From the NCBI GenBank assembly GCA_019186825.1, contig JABARP010000012.1:362660-426659 (forward strand): 64,000 nt of DNA, in the 5' to 3' direction. Source of the DNA: Pyrinomonadaceae bacterium (lineage in GTDB: Bacteria; Acidobacteriota; Blastocatellia; Pyrinomonadales; Pyrinomonadaceae). Made by a program: the position numbers and the translations under genes. Below, in pieces: positions 17,588-26,019 of this stretch. Position 1 is the first letter of the stretch; each line of letters starts with the position of its first letter. Below the pieces are notes generated by a model, which did not search any database, was not told the origin of the DNA, and saw only the letters and a list, made by a program, of their open reading frames with translations.

Positions 17588-18133
17588 TTACTGAGTCTTT
17601 TCCGCGACCTGCTTTAGCTGAGCGAGGCCTCTCTCAAAATCTGCTCCGATCGCCTTATCCATATCGACGAACAAAGAGAACGCCTTGGATGCAAAGTTGT
17701 GCTTCCCGGTCATCGTCCATTCGACGTCGGAATTTGCACCTGAAGGTGTGACCTTGATCTCAATGATCGATGACGAGTCAAAAGGTTTGATGAAGTGAAG
17801 GTCGATCTTCACGAGGCTCGGCGGGGTGCTTTCGACAATGGTCATACGGCCTTCACCGACCTCCTGATCGCCCGTCCAATAATAGACCGCGCCTTTGCCG
17901 GATTCCGGGCCGGTGATCTCCGTCTTCATATTCGGATCGAGCTTTGCCCAAGGCGACCACGCATCCCATCGATGAAAATCGTTGATCTCTGTGAAGATCC
18001 GCTCAGGCGGAGCCGATATCATGGTCTTGCGTGAGATCGTGAAGTCATCCGGCTGCATCACGATGAACACGCCAAGCAAGGCAAAGGTCAATAGGAGAGC
18101 GACGACAATGGAAATGATTGCTTTCTTTAACAT
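17588..18133 (-). CDS. SRPBCC-family (polyketide cyclase-like) protein with N-terminal membrane anchor
   Basis: The 181-residue protein has one N-terminal hydrophobic segment (IISIVVALLLTFALLGVFIVM). A START-like helix-grip fold follows, marked by ISAPPERIFTEINDFHRWDAWSPWAKLDPNM and the final helix DMDKAIGADFERGLAQLKQVAE. SRPBCC proteins bind hydrophobic ligands; the ligand here is unknown. It is monocistronic and shares the bidirectional terminator with the convergent peptidase gene. Confidence 0.87.
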   Translation of the reverse strand: MLKKAIISIVVALLLTFALLGVFIVMQPDDFTISRKTMISAPPERIFTEINDFHRWDAWSPWAKLDPNMKTEITGPESGKGAVYYWTGDQEVGEGRMTIVESTPPSLVKIDLHFIKPFDSSSIIEIKVTPSGANSDVEWTMTGKHNFASKAFSLFVDMDKAIGADFERGLAQLKQVAEKTQ

Positions 18134-18291
18134 ATCGAACCTTTCCGGCTCCTGCGGTTTATTGCGAGACAGGATACTATATCAGCGGCTCTGCGTTATA
18201 AGAAAGTGAAAGGGTGCGAACTTTTTGGTAAGCCGCACCCGGTAGGTAAATATTTGGTAGGTATTATTGAAGGGTTTATAAAAACGCTCAT

Positions 18292-18546
18292 TTACGGTCG
18301 AGCGGTCACCGAAGGGGGATAGTAGAAACTCCCCGATGTCGTAAGATCCTTTGTATCAAACTTCTTTCTTGCTCCACACGAAAGACAAACTCTATAGCTC
18401 GTCTTTCCGTTTGTGAATGGCCGGCTGATATCACGATGCCGACACCCGAACAATCTAACTAAAACTCCGATCTTTTTGCCGAAACCATCGGCTTCCTCAT
18501 CATCTACACGTCCTAAGACCGCATTTTGTTCCAAAATATGCTGCAT
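18292..18546 (-). CDS. Small zinc-finger-like protein of unknown function
   Basis: The 84-residue protein has FGCRHRDISRPF followed by YRVCLSCGARKKFD, a Cys-x-His...Cys-x2-Cys arrangement likely to bind zinc, and ends in FYYPPSV. The pattern of a short Cys/His ribbon plus an aromatic-proline tail looks like a small family recurrent in acidobacteria, though I cannot name it. It is read away from the S1/P1 nuclease gene. Role unknown; nucleic-acid or protein binding would be a guess. Confidence 0.65.
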   Translation of the reverse strand: MQHILEQNAVLGRVDDEEADGFGKKIGVLVRLFGCRHRDISRPFTNGKTSYRVCLSCGARKKFDTKDLTTSGSFYYPPSVTARP

Positions 18547-18805
18547 AAAACCTTTTCGAGCTCCTTTTCCTACCGTTAAACGACCAATTTAGGCGTTTCT
18601 ACACAAAAAGAACGATAAAGCCTCGATGTTTTTGCATAACTTAGATGTAGGCATGGACAAAAAGTTTGCAATTTTGAAAACGGACAGACTAACTGTTTTT
18701 GTCGGAATTTTCAAACCGGCAGAGGATATAAGATAATATTATTCAGTAAATACAGCTCCTTTTGGGGCAATTTCGACCGCAATTTTAGGGGAAAAAGGCA
18801 CAAAA

Positions 18806-19792
18806 ATGAAACGATCACTATTTTCGCTGGCCCTAGTCGTGCTCGGCGTAACTTGCTTATCTCTGCCGGCTCGTGCGTGGGACGACGTTGGGCATAAGTT
18901 GACCGCGTATATCGCCTGGCAAAATATGACGCCTGAGGTCCGGGAACGGGTGATCGAGATACTGCGCGCTGCACCTGAGGATTCCCAGCTTGCAACCTTT
19001 TATATGAGTTACGGCTCGCAGAGCAAGGCTGAACGCGAGCGGGAATTTTTTGTGATGATCGCGAGCTGGGCCGATTTTATTAAAGACAAAGGCTTCCCCG
19101 TCCGCTATAAGACATATTCGAACTCAAATTGGCACTATTCCGATACGTTTTGGCACTTCGAGAAAGGAAAGGTCGTTTTTGATACAGAAGTTGAGAAGAA
19201 CGGGCTTGCGATGGACAAACTCGATGAATTCAACAAATTGATCCGCAGTTCGGCCTCTGACAAAGAAAAGGCGATCGCGGTTGCATGGCTGATACACATT
19301 ATTGGCGACATCCACCAACCGCTTCATGTTTCGGCTAAGACGACGAAGTCTTACCCGAAAGGAGACCAGGGCGGCAATCTATTTTTTCTGACACCGAAAG
19401 GAACACCACGAGACGAACAGCTGAATCTTCACGGCTTCTGGGACTCGATAATTGACCGTACGGTTCCGAATTCGAAGGATGAGTGCGACGCGGTGTACAT
19501 TGACCCGATCGGCGAAAAGATAATGGCAAAGTATTCGCGTGAGAAATTGCTTGATGTTCTCGAACCGGGTGAATTCGCTAAATGGAAGGACGAGAGCCTT
19601 GCGATCGCGACGACCGTCGCCTATTCGAATATAGAGTTCTTCAAAAAGCCGTCGGACGACTATCAGCAGAAAGCCTTTCGCATCTCTGAGCGGCAGATAG
19701 CCTTAGCCGGCTACCGAATCGCGGACCTGTTCAATTCAGCTTTTGGGGCCTCGGGCTCAAAAATGCCAACGGAAAAAAGCCAGGGCAAATGA
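18806..19792 (+). CDS. S1/P1-family nuclease
   Basis: The 328-residue protein has a signal peptide (MKRSLFSLALVVLGVTCLSLPARA). The mature chain begins W-D-D-V-G-H, the Trp and His that ligate zinc in this family. Further ligands lie in ASWADFI, HYSDTFWHF and WLIHIIGDIHQPLHVSA. S1/P1 enzymes are tri-zinc nucleases that degrade single-stranded DNA and RNA and remove 3' phosphates outside the cytoplasm, probably for nutrient scavenging here. Its stop codon overlaps the start of the M20 peptidase gene (ATGA). Confidence 0.93.
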   Translation: MKRSLFSLALVVLGVTCLSLPARAWDDVGHKLTAYIAWQNMTPEVRERVIEILRAAPEDSQLATFYMSYGSQSKAEREREFFVMIASWADFIKDKGFPVRYKTYSNSNWHYSDTFWHFEKGKVVFDTEVEKNGLAMDKLDEFNKLIRSSASDKEKAIAVAWLIHIIGDIHQPLHVSAKTTKSYPKGDQGGNLFFLTPKGTPRDEQLNLHGFWDSIIDRTVPNSKDECDAVYIDPIGEKIMAKYSREKLLDVLEPGEFAKWKDESLAIATTVAYSNIEFFKKPSDDYQQKAFRISERQIALAGYRIADLFNSAFGASGSKMPTEKSQGK

Positions 19793-20922
19793 CCGATAAC
19801 CTTTTGGAGTATTTTCGTCAGCGGCGAGACGCGATCGTTGAAGAGATCTTTGAACTTATCTCGATCGAATCGCCATCGAATGACCCTGCTGCAAGTACAG
19901 AGATCGCCGACCTTCTCGAAAAGAGGTTCAGCGAGGTGTCAAAGAGCGTATCAGTTGATCGTACTGAGGCGGAAGGTGTTGGCGAGCATCTGATAGCGTG
20001 TTTTGGCAACGGAAGCACTGAAGGGGCGACGCTTATCCTTGGCCACACGGACACAGTGCATCCAAAAGGAACAATAGAGCAAAATCCTATCCGCATCGAG
20101 AACGGACGGCTCTATGGGCCGGGCGTTTTTGATATGAAGGGCAACATTCCAGTCGTGCTAGAGGCTCTGCGTTTTCTTGACGATAAGAAGATCGAGCGGC
20201 CGATAACCATCTTGCTCTCGTGCGATGAGGAAATTGGAAGCACAACCGGGCGTGAACTGGTTGAAAGCGAAGGAGCAAAATGCGCCCGATGCTTTGTCCT
20301 CGAACCATCGGCATCAGGCAAGGTAAAGACGGCAAGAAAGGGCACAGGTGTCTTTCGTCTCGAGGCGACTGGTTTGCCCGCACACGCAGGCCTCGAACCG
20401 GAACGCGGTGCAAACGCGATCACCGAACTCGCACTGCAAGTTGATGCGATTCACGCTATCGCTGACCGCGAAGCGGGGACGACGGTTAACGTAACGACAT
20501 TCTCGGGCGGAACAACGACGAATGTGATCCCGGCGTTTGCCGCGTGCGAGATCGATGTGCGGTTCTCGACGCTAAAGGAAGGCGAACGAGTTGAATCGGA
20601 ATTGAGAGGGCTCGCTCCAAACGATAGGCGAGTAAGACTCGAACTAAAAGGACAGATAAACCGTCCTCCGCTCGAAGAGACCGAAGGCGTGCTTCGTCTT
20701 TACGAAAAAGCGAGATCGGCGGCAGCCTCTCTGGGTTTCGATCTCGGCCACACACAGGTCGGCGGAGCTTCGGATGGCAATTTTGTTGCGGCGCTCGGTG
20801 TTCCCGTGCTCGATGGGTTAGGAATAGCGGGCGACGGAGCCCATACTCTTGAAGAGTATATTGAGATCGATGACATCCCACGCAGGGCCGCGCTGCTAAC
20901 AGCAATGCTTATCGACACATAG
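19789..20922 (+). CDS. M20-family zinc peptidase (carboxypeptidase G2/ArgE-like)
   Basis: The 377-residue cytoplasmic-looking protein has the M20 pattern: SIESPSND near the start, the zinc/catalytic motif LGHTDTVHPKG, GPGVFDMKGNIPVVLEAL, the catalytic SCDEEIGSTTGRELVE and a C-terminal GVPVLDGLGIAGDGAHTLEEYIEIDDI. The inserted dimerisation domain spans roughly residues 180-290. It hydrolyses amide bonds of N-acyl amino acids or folate-like substrates; the exact substrate is unknown. The 4-nt overlap with the S1/P1 nuclease gene indicates translational coupling. Confidence 0.92.
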   Translation: MTDNLLEYFRQRRDAIVEEIFELISIESPSNDPAASTEIADLLEKRFSEVSKSVSVDRTEAEGVGEHLIACFGNGSTEGATLILGHTDTVHPKGTIEQNPIRIENGRLYGPGVFDMKGNIPVVLEALRFLDDKKIERPITILLSCDEEIGSTTGRELVESEGAKCARCFVLEPSASGKVKTARKGTGVFRLEATGLPAHAGLEPERGANAITELALQVDAIHAIADREAGTTVNVTTFSGGTTTNVIPAFAACEIDVRFSTLKEGERVESELRGLAPNDRRVRLELKGQINRPPLEETEGVLRLYEKARSAAASLGFDLGHTQVGGASDGNFVAALGVPVLDGLGIAGDGAHTLEEYIEIDDIPRRAALLTAMLIDT

Positions 20923-20950
20923 CCGTATCATAGTTCAGAATTAAGAAGAC

Positions 20951-21051
20951 GGAGGCGAATCCCGTCCGGTGATGGGCGCGGTCTTCAAAATCGTTTGCGA
21001 GCTCGCCAAATGCCGAGCTTGGGTGGGTTCGACTCCCACACGCCTCCGCCA
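20951..21051 (+). tRNA. selC: tRNA-Sec (anticodon TCA)
   Basis: A 101-nt tRNA with encoded CCA folds as a bacterial selenocysteine tRNA. The acceptor stem is GGAGGCG/CGCCTCC plus an A.A mismatch at pair 8. The D arm has the conserved Sec loop CCGGTG. The anticodon loop CTTCAAA carries TCA at 20985-20987. An 8-bp extra arm spans 20998-21021, and the T arm is GTGGG-TTCGACT-CCCAC. It decodes UGA as selenocysteine with SelA, SelB and SelD, none of which is in this window. It lies between the M20 peptidase and dprA genes. Confidence 0.97.
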
Positions 21052-21214
21052 CTATCGATCCGCATTTGTCAGGTCTTGGTTCTATTGAACCCGAAACCAG
21101 TTGTATATCGGAACGCAGATGTCGAATCTGCCGATGGAGTTGACGCGAAAGTTGCGAAGGCCGTTCTTTCGACCTACCATCGATGGTCAAAGTTTTTAAC
21201 ATCCCAAATCCCTA

Positions 21215-22342
21215 ATGATCGCTTGGATAGCTTTAAATATGACGCCGGGGATCGGCCCGCGTGCGGCGACGGTTCTGCTTGAACGTTTCGGTTCCGCCGA
21301 GGCTGTGTTTCATGCATCTCGTTCGCAGCTTGAATCTTTAAGAATGGACGCACAGACGGTCGATGCGATCCTTTCAAAAAGTTTCGAAGAACGTGCAAAG
21401 CGCGAATTCGATGAGGTCAAAAAACTTGGCGGCGACATTCTCGTGCTTGACGATGGCAGCTATCCCGAGATACTTCGGGAGATCGCCGACCCGCCACCGG
21501 TGCTTTATGTAAAAGGCGATTGGCAGGCGTGTTTTGACCAGCCTAGCATCGGCGTCGTCGGCTCACGTTCCTGCTCGACATACGGAGAGAACGCTTCGGA
21601 GATGCTCGCACGCGACCTTGCCTCCCGAGGAATCACGATCACATCCGGCCTGGCACGCGGCATCGACACAGCGGCCCATCGCGGAGCAATGCGTGCCGAC
21701 GGACGCACGGTCGCCGTTATGGGTACGGGGCTTGATTCTGTATATCCACGCGAGAATAACGGAACGGTGCGGGAGATACTCGCAAAAGGCGGCTGTCTCG
21801 TCACACAATTCCCTCTCGGCACACCGCCGCTAAAGGAGAATTTTCCTTATCGCAATCGCATTATCAGCGGGCTTAGTTTGGGGCTTTTGGTCGTCGAGGC
21901 GTCCGAGAGGAGCGGGTCGCTGATAACCGCGCGGCTTGCCGTCGAGCAGGATCGCGAAGTGATGGCAGTGCCCGGCAATATCACGAGCGGCAATTCCTTT
22001 GGCACGAATTACCTAATAAAGAGCGGAGCAAAACTCGTCCAGCAATGGCAGGATGTTGTTGCAGAACTTCCTGCCGAGATCGGCGCGAGAATTTTGCCGC
22101 CGAAGACCGACGATCGCAAACAAACCGAAAGAACCCGAAGCGCAGATCACATTCCACAAGATCTTTCGCCGAACGAGCTCGCGGTCTATAAAGCTCTCTC
22201 GCTCGATGACGCGACACATATCGACATACTTGTCGAAGCCTGCGGATTAAGTTTCGGAGACCTTAACTCTGCGCTTGTCTCGCTCGATATTCGCGACCTG
22301 ATCCGAGTACTCCCCGGCAAATGTTACGCGCGACGGGTTTAG
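21215..22342 (+). CDS. dprA: DNA-processing protein DprA (Smf)
   Basis: The 375-residue protein has an N-terminal helix-hairpin-helix-like segment (ALNMTPGIGPRAATVLLERFG), the DprA Rossmann core (GSRSCSTYGENASEMLARDLASRG, TSGLARGIDTAAHRGAM, GTGLDSVYPREN, NRIISGLSLGLLVVEAS) and a C-terminal winged-helix tail (THIDILVEACGLSFGDLNSALVSLDIRDLIRVLPG). DprA loads RecA onto incoming single-stranded DNA in natural transformation. The topA gene downstream repeats a gene order common in bacteria. Confidence 0.96.
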   Translation: MIAWIALNMTPGIGPRAATVLLERFGSAEAVFHASRSQLESLRMDAQTVDAILSKSFEERAKREFDEVKKLGGDILVLDDGSYPEILREIADPPPVLYVKGDWQACFDQPSIGVVGSRSCSTYGENASEMLARDLASRGITITSGLARGIDTAAHRGAMRADGRTVAVMGTGLDSVYPRENNGTVREILAKGGCLVTQFPLGTPPLKENFPYRNRIISGLSLGLLVVEASERSGSLITARLAVEQDREVMAVPGNITSGNSFGTNYLIKSGAKLVQQWQDVVAELPAEIGARILPPKTDDRKQTERTRSADHIPQDLSPNELAVYKALSLDDATHIDILVEACGLSFGDLNSALVSLDIRDLIRVLPGKCYARRV

Positions 22343-22427
22343 CGGCGTTTTCCTCAGAACGACATCCACACCTTTTAAGACTCAATATTGACAACTGCTC
22401 GCGCCGAGTGTTAGAAGTCAATTCTTC

Positions 22428-22457
22428 TGCCATGCGCGCTTTTCGCGAGGCAGTTTT
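22428..22457 (+). terminator. Possible terminator after dprA
   Basis: TGCC-atg-CGCG pairs with CGCG-a-GGCA around a 5-nt loop, with bulges, followed by GTTTTT. It sits 85 nt after the dprA stop. The stem is interrupted, so the call is tentative. Confidence 0.45.
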
Positions 22458-22617
22458 TCAAGATGGGTAAGAATTTTGTAAAGGTAGAGTCAATTCGGCA
22501 ACGGCAAAAGAAAAGTCTTGGCTTCCAGTATCAGGTAAGGCAAACTCCCGAAAGATTTTTGGGCACACATGCATCGATCGATACGCATCCGAACCTTATT
22601 TGATACCAAACTGAACT

Positions 22618-25167
22618 ATGTCGAAGAATTTGTTAATTGTAGAAAGTCCTGCCAAAGCCAAGACGATCGAGAAGATCCTCGGAAAGGATTTTCAGGTAAA
22701 CAGCTGCTTTGGCCATATCCGCGACCTTGAGAAGGCCGGCATGGGCATCGACATCGAAAATGATTTTGAACCGCGATACATCGTTCCCGACGATAAGAAA
22801 CAGGTCGTTCGCGAACTAAGGTCGCTTGCAAAAAAGTCCGACGAAGTTTGGCTCGCAACTGACGAGGACCGCGAGGGAGAAGCGATCAGCTGGCATCTGT
22901 GCGAAGTGCTTGGGCTTGACCCTGTTTCGACCAAGCGGATCGTTTTCCACGAGATCACAAAGCCTGCGATCGAGGAGGCGGTAAAGAATCCACGCACGGT
23001 GAATATGGACTTGGTCATGGCGCAGCAAGCGCGTCGTGTGCTCGATCGTATCGTAGGTTTCGAATTGAGTCCGGTGCTGTGGCGTAAGATCAGCACGAAC
23101 AACAAGAGCCTAAGCGCCGGCCGTGTTCAAAGCGTCTCCGTACGCCTTATTGCCGACCGTGAACGCGAGATCAACGCTTTTCGTCCGGTAAGCCATTTCA
23201 AGATCGAAGGGTTATTCAACGCCGATGACATAGCCGGAAAGTCCGTCACTTTCAAAGCTGAAGGAAGGAAGCAGGACAGCGTAGAGGATGCAGAAAAGTT
23301 TTTGAAAGGATGTGTCGGCGCTGACTATACCGTAACCGATATTCGCGTTAAGCCCGGCAAGCGAACTCCTGCTCCGCCATTCACCACATCGACCCTTCAG
23401 CAGGAAGCTTCCAGAAAGCTTGGTTACGGTGTGGCCCGGACGATGCAGATCGCGCAGAAGCTGTATGAGAATGGGCACATCACGTATATGCGTACCGATA
23501 GCGTTAGCCTTAGCGCAACGGCTATGGCAGACATTTCGCAGACAGTGAGCAGCCTCTACGGTGAGAGATATCACCAGGCACGAAAATTTGCGAACAAGAA
23601 TGAATCCGCGCAGGAAGCTCACGAGGCCATTCGACCAACTTACACAAATGTCTCGACAATTAAAGAGCAGGAATGGCAAAAGCTCTACGAACTGATCTGG
23701 AAGAGGACGATGGCATCGCAGATGGCCGATGCAGAGCTGGAAAAGACCACGGTCAAGATCGATATCTCCACCAATAGAGAGGAATTGACCGCCGCGGGCG
23801 AAGTGTTGAAGTTCGACGGGTTTCTGAAAGTCTATCGCGAAGGTAAGGACGAAGACGAACCGGAAGAAACCTCAGAAGGTTTGCTGCCGCCGCTGAAGGT
23901 CGGGCAGTTGCTTCCTCTCTCTGAACTCAGAGCAACGGAACGGTTCAGCCGTGCTCAACCGCGATATACCGAAGCATCGCTGGTGAAAAAATTGGAAGAG
24001 CTCGGCATTGGCAGGCCGTCAACATACGCACCGACAATATCGACGATCCAGAAGAGAGGCTACGTCGAAAAACGAGATAAAGAGGGCACTCAACGGGCTT
24101 TTCGCGTTCTGGTATTAAAGGACGACGCGATCAGCGAGAGGAAGGAGTCCGAAAATACTGGTGCAGAAAAGGCAAAGCTGTTCCCGACCGATCTTGGCCT
24201 CCTGGTGACGGATTTTTTGAAGCAGCATTTTGAAGCCATTATGGATTATGGCTTTACGGCAAAGATCGAAGAGGAATTCGACGAGGTTGCCGAAGGACGT
24301 TTGCAGTGGAACGAAATGCTCGACGAGTTTTATGGGCCGTTCAAAAAGGACGTCGATAACACGTTAGAAAAAGCAGAACGTGTAAAGGGCGAAAGGCTCC
24401 TCGGAACCGACCCTGTTAGCGGACGTCCGATGGTCGCACGCATAGCGCGTTTTGGACCAGTAATACAGATCGGAAAGGCGGATGATGAGGAGAAGCCGCG
24501 ATTCCTGACGCTTCAGCCAGGACAGAGCATCGAGACCATTACTTACGAAGAAGCGCTCGCCCTATCCAATCTCCAAGGCACGCTCGGAAGCTATGAGGGT
24601 AAAGAGCTGTCGGCGGGCGTTGGCCGGTATGGGCCGTATGTGAAATGGGGCGATGAATTTGTGTCTATCCCGCGTGGCACGGACCTTGCGACGGTCGATA
24701 CGGAAAAGGCGATCGAGTTTATCAAGGCCAAACAGAAGGCGGACGCTCCGGTCGGTGAGTACAACGGTAAGCCGATCACCAAAGGAACGGGACGTTTCGG
24801 GCCGTTTATCAAATGGGATGGCTTGTTCATCAACGTACCACGCAGGTACGATCTGCAGACTATTACGCAGGCCGAGATGAACGAGCTTATCGAGGCAAAA
24901 GTAGCCAAGGAAGCGAACCGCTACATCCAGCGGTGGGAAGATGAAAAGATCTCGGTCGAGAATGCCCGCTGGGGACCTGTCGTCAAGTTCGGCAAGAAGG
25001 TGATTTCGCTGCCGAAAAGGCCAGACGGTACACGCCAAACCGCTGATGACGCCGCTACGCTAACTCTCGAGCAGGTAAAACAGCTCATCGAGGCGGAAGT
25101 ACCGGGGGCTTTTGCAAAGAAGGCAAAAAAGCCACCGGCAAAGAGAGCAGCGAAGAAGAAAGTATAG
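22618..25167 (+). CDS. topA: DNA topoisomerase I (type IA)
   Basis: The 849-residue protein opens with the Toprim domain (LLIVESPAKAKTIEKILG; acidic DEDREGEAISWHL). The catalytic tyrosine motif is ITYMRTDSVSLS and the C-terminal IA core follows (GIGRPSTYAPTISTIQKRGY). It relaxes negative supercoils. After the core there are four ~70-residue repeats marked by GP-V-x-G or GRYGPYVKWG, TGRFGPFIKWDG and ARWGPVVKFGKK, in place of the C4 zinc fingers of E. coli TopA. A Lys/Ala-rich tail (KKAKKPPAKRAAKKKV) probably binds DNA non-specifically. Confidence 0.97.
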   Translation: MSKNLLIVESPAKAKTIEKILGKDFQVNSCFGHIRDLEKAGMGIDIENDFEPRYIVPDDKKQVVRELRSLAKKSDEVWLATDEDREGEAISWHLCEVLGLDPVSTKRIVFHEITKPAIEEAVKNPRTVNMDLVMAQQARRVLDRIVGFELSPVLWRKISTNNKSLSAGRVQSVSVRLIADREREINAFRPVSHFKIEGLFNADDIAGKSVTFKAEGRKQDSVEDAEKFLKGCVGADYTVTDIRVKPGKRTPAPPFTTSTLQQEASRKLGYGVARTMQIAQKLYENGHITYMRTDSVSLSATAMADISQTVSSLYGERYHQARKFANKNESAQEAHEAIRPTYTNVSTIKEQEWQKLYELIWKRTMASQMADAELEKTTVKIDISTNREELTAAGEVLKFDGFLKVYREGKDEDEPEETSEGLLPPLKVGQLLPLSELRATERFSRAQPRYTEASLVKKLEELGIGRPSTYAPTISTIQKRGYVEKRDKEGTQRAFRVLVLKDDAISERKESENTGAEKAKLFPTDLGLLVTDFLKQHFEAIMDYGFTAKIEEEFDEVAEGRLQWNEMLDEFYGPFKKDVDNTLEKAERVKGERLLGTDPVSGRPMVARIARFGPVIQIGKADDEEKPRFLTLQPGQSIETITYEEALALSNLQGTLGSYEGKELSAGVGRYGPYVKWGDEFVSIPRGTDLATVDTEKAIEFIKAKQKADAPVGEYNGKPITKGTGRFGPFIKWDGLFINVPRRYDLQTITQAEMNELIEAKVAKEANRYIQRWEDEKISVENARWGPVVKFGKKVISLPKRPDGTRQTADDAATLTLEQVKQLIEAEVPGAFAKKAKKPPAKRAAKKKV

Positions 25168-25328
25168 ATATTCGAAACACATCGGCCAGGTTTCTTCGTA
25201 AGAGAACTGCAGCCGGTTGATATTGCCAAACAGAAGATTCTGATTATAAAATGGCTGTCGATAACGCCGACAGAGGCTTTTCGCACGATAGCGAACCCGC
25301 CGTCCGCGTATGAGCATTCCCAACGCCG

Positions 25329-25910
25329 ATGAATGAAAATTTACAATTTTTGCGTGCATTTTTAAAGAATCCGCTAAAAGTTGGAGCGATCGCACCGAGT
25401 TCGCCCGAGCTTGCGGCACAAATGCTGAAGGGCCTGGAGCCGGACGAGAACAACATAATTTTGGAACTTGGCGTCGGAACCGGGGCAATTACAAAATTCT
25501 TACATAACATTATCCCGAACCCTGAATCCTACCTAGGCCTCGAACTCGACCAAAAACTCGTCAACACGATCACTAGAAAGCTTCCGGGAATGAACATCCT
25601 CTGCGGGAATGCCGCCGAGGCGTACAAGATCCATCAGGAATCGGGGCTCGGCAAGGTTCGTTATCTTGTCTGCTGTCTGCCGTTCGTTTCTCTTCCGAAG
25701 GAGGTAAGCGAGGCTGTGCTGGCCGAGATCGAGAAGTTCATGGCAGAAGGCTGCGAACTAAGGCTCTTTCAATACGCACACGGCTACTATCTGCCGCCGG
25801 CGATCCGCCTGCGCGAATTCCTTCGAACGCGCTACGGCAGCACTCGACGCAGCCCGCTCGTACTAAAGAATGTCCCGCCCGCATACACACTGACCTGGTC
25901 AACCGTCTGA
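25329..25910 (+). CDS. Class I AdoMet-dependent methyltransferase (phospholipid N-methyltransferase-like)
   Basis: The 193-residue protein matches small PmtA/KsgA-like methyltransferases: FLRAFLKNPLKVGAIAPSSPELAAQML, then motif I ILELGVGTGAIT, the acidic ELDQKL and a motif IV region (YLVCCLPFVSLP). The N-terminal pattern is typical of phosphatidylethanolamine N-methyltransferase-type proteins, but rRNA adenine dimethylases share it, so the substrate is uncertain. It begins 161 nt after topA, with no clear Shine-Dalgarno. Confidence 0.8.
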   Translation: MNENLQFLRAFLKNPLKVGAIAPSSPELAAQMLKGLEPDENNIILELGVGTGAITKFLHNIIPNPESYLGLELDQKLVNTITRKLPGMNILCGNAAEAYKIHQESGLGKVRYLVCCLPFVSLPKEVSEAVLAEIEKFMAEGCELRLFQYAHGYYLPPAIRLREFLRTRYGSTRRSPLVLKNVPPAYTLTWSTV

Positions 25911-26019
25911 CGCAAGGCTGCAATAATTCTTGAAACCTCCGTGCATATTGCGCGGTATTAAGATATTGTAGTTATTAACTGATCCACATTTTTAGACCAT
26001 TTTAGGAGAAAAAGGGACA

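Noticed and set aside
20923..21214. Short open frames across the tRNA-Sec gene
   Set aside because: They overlap a structurally convincing tRNA and have no protein motifs.
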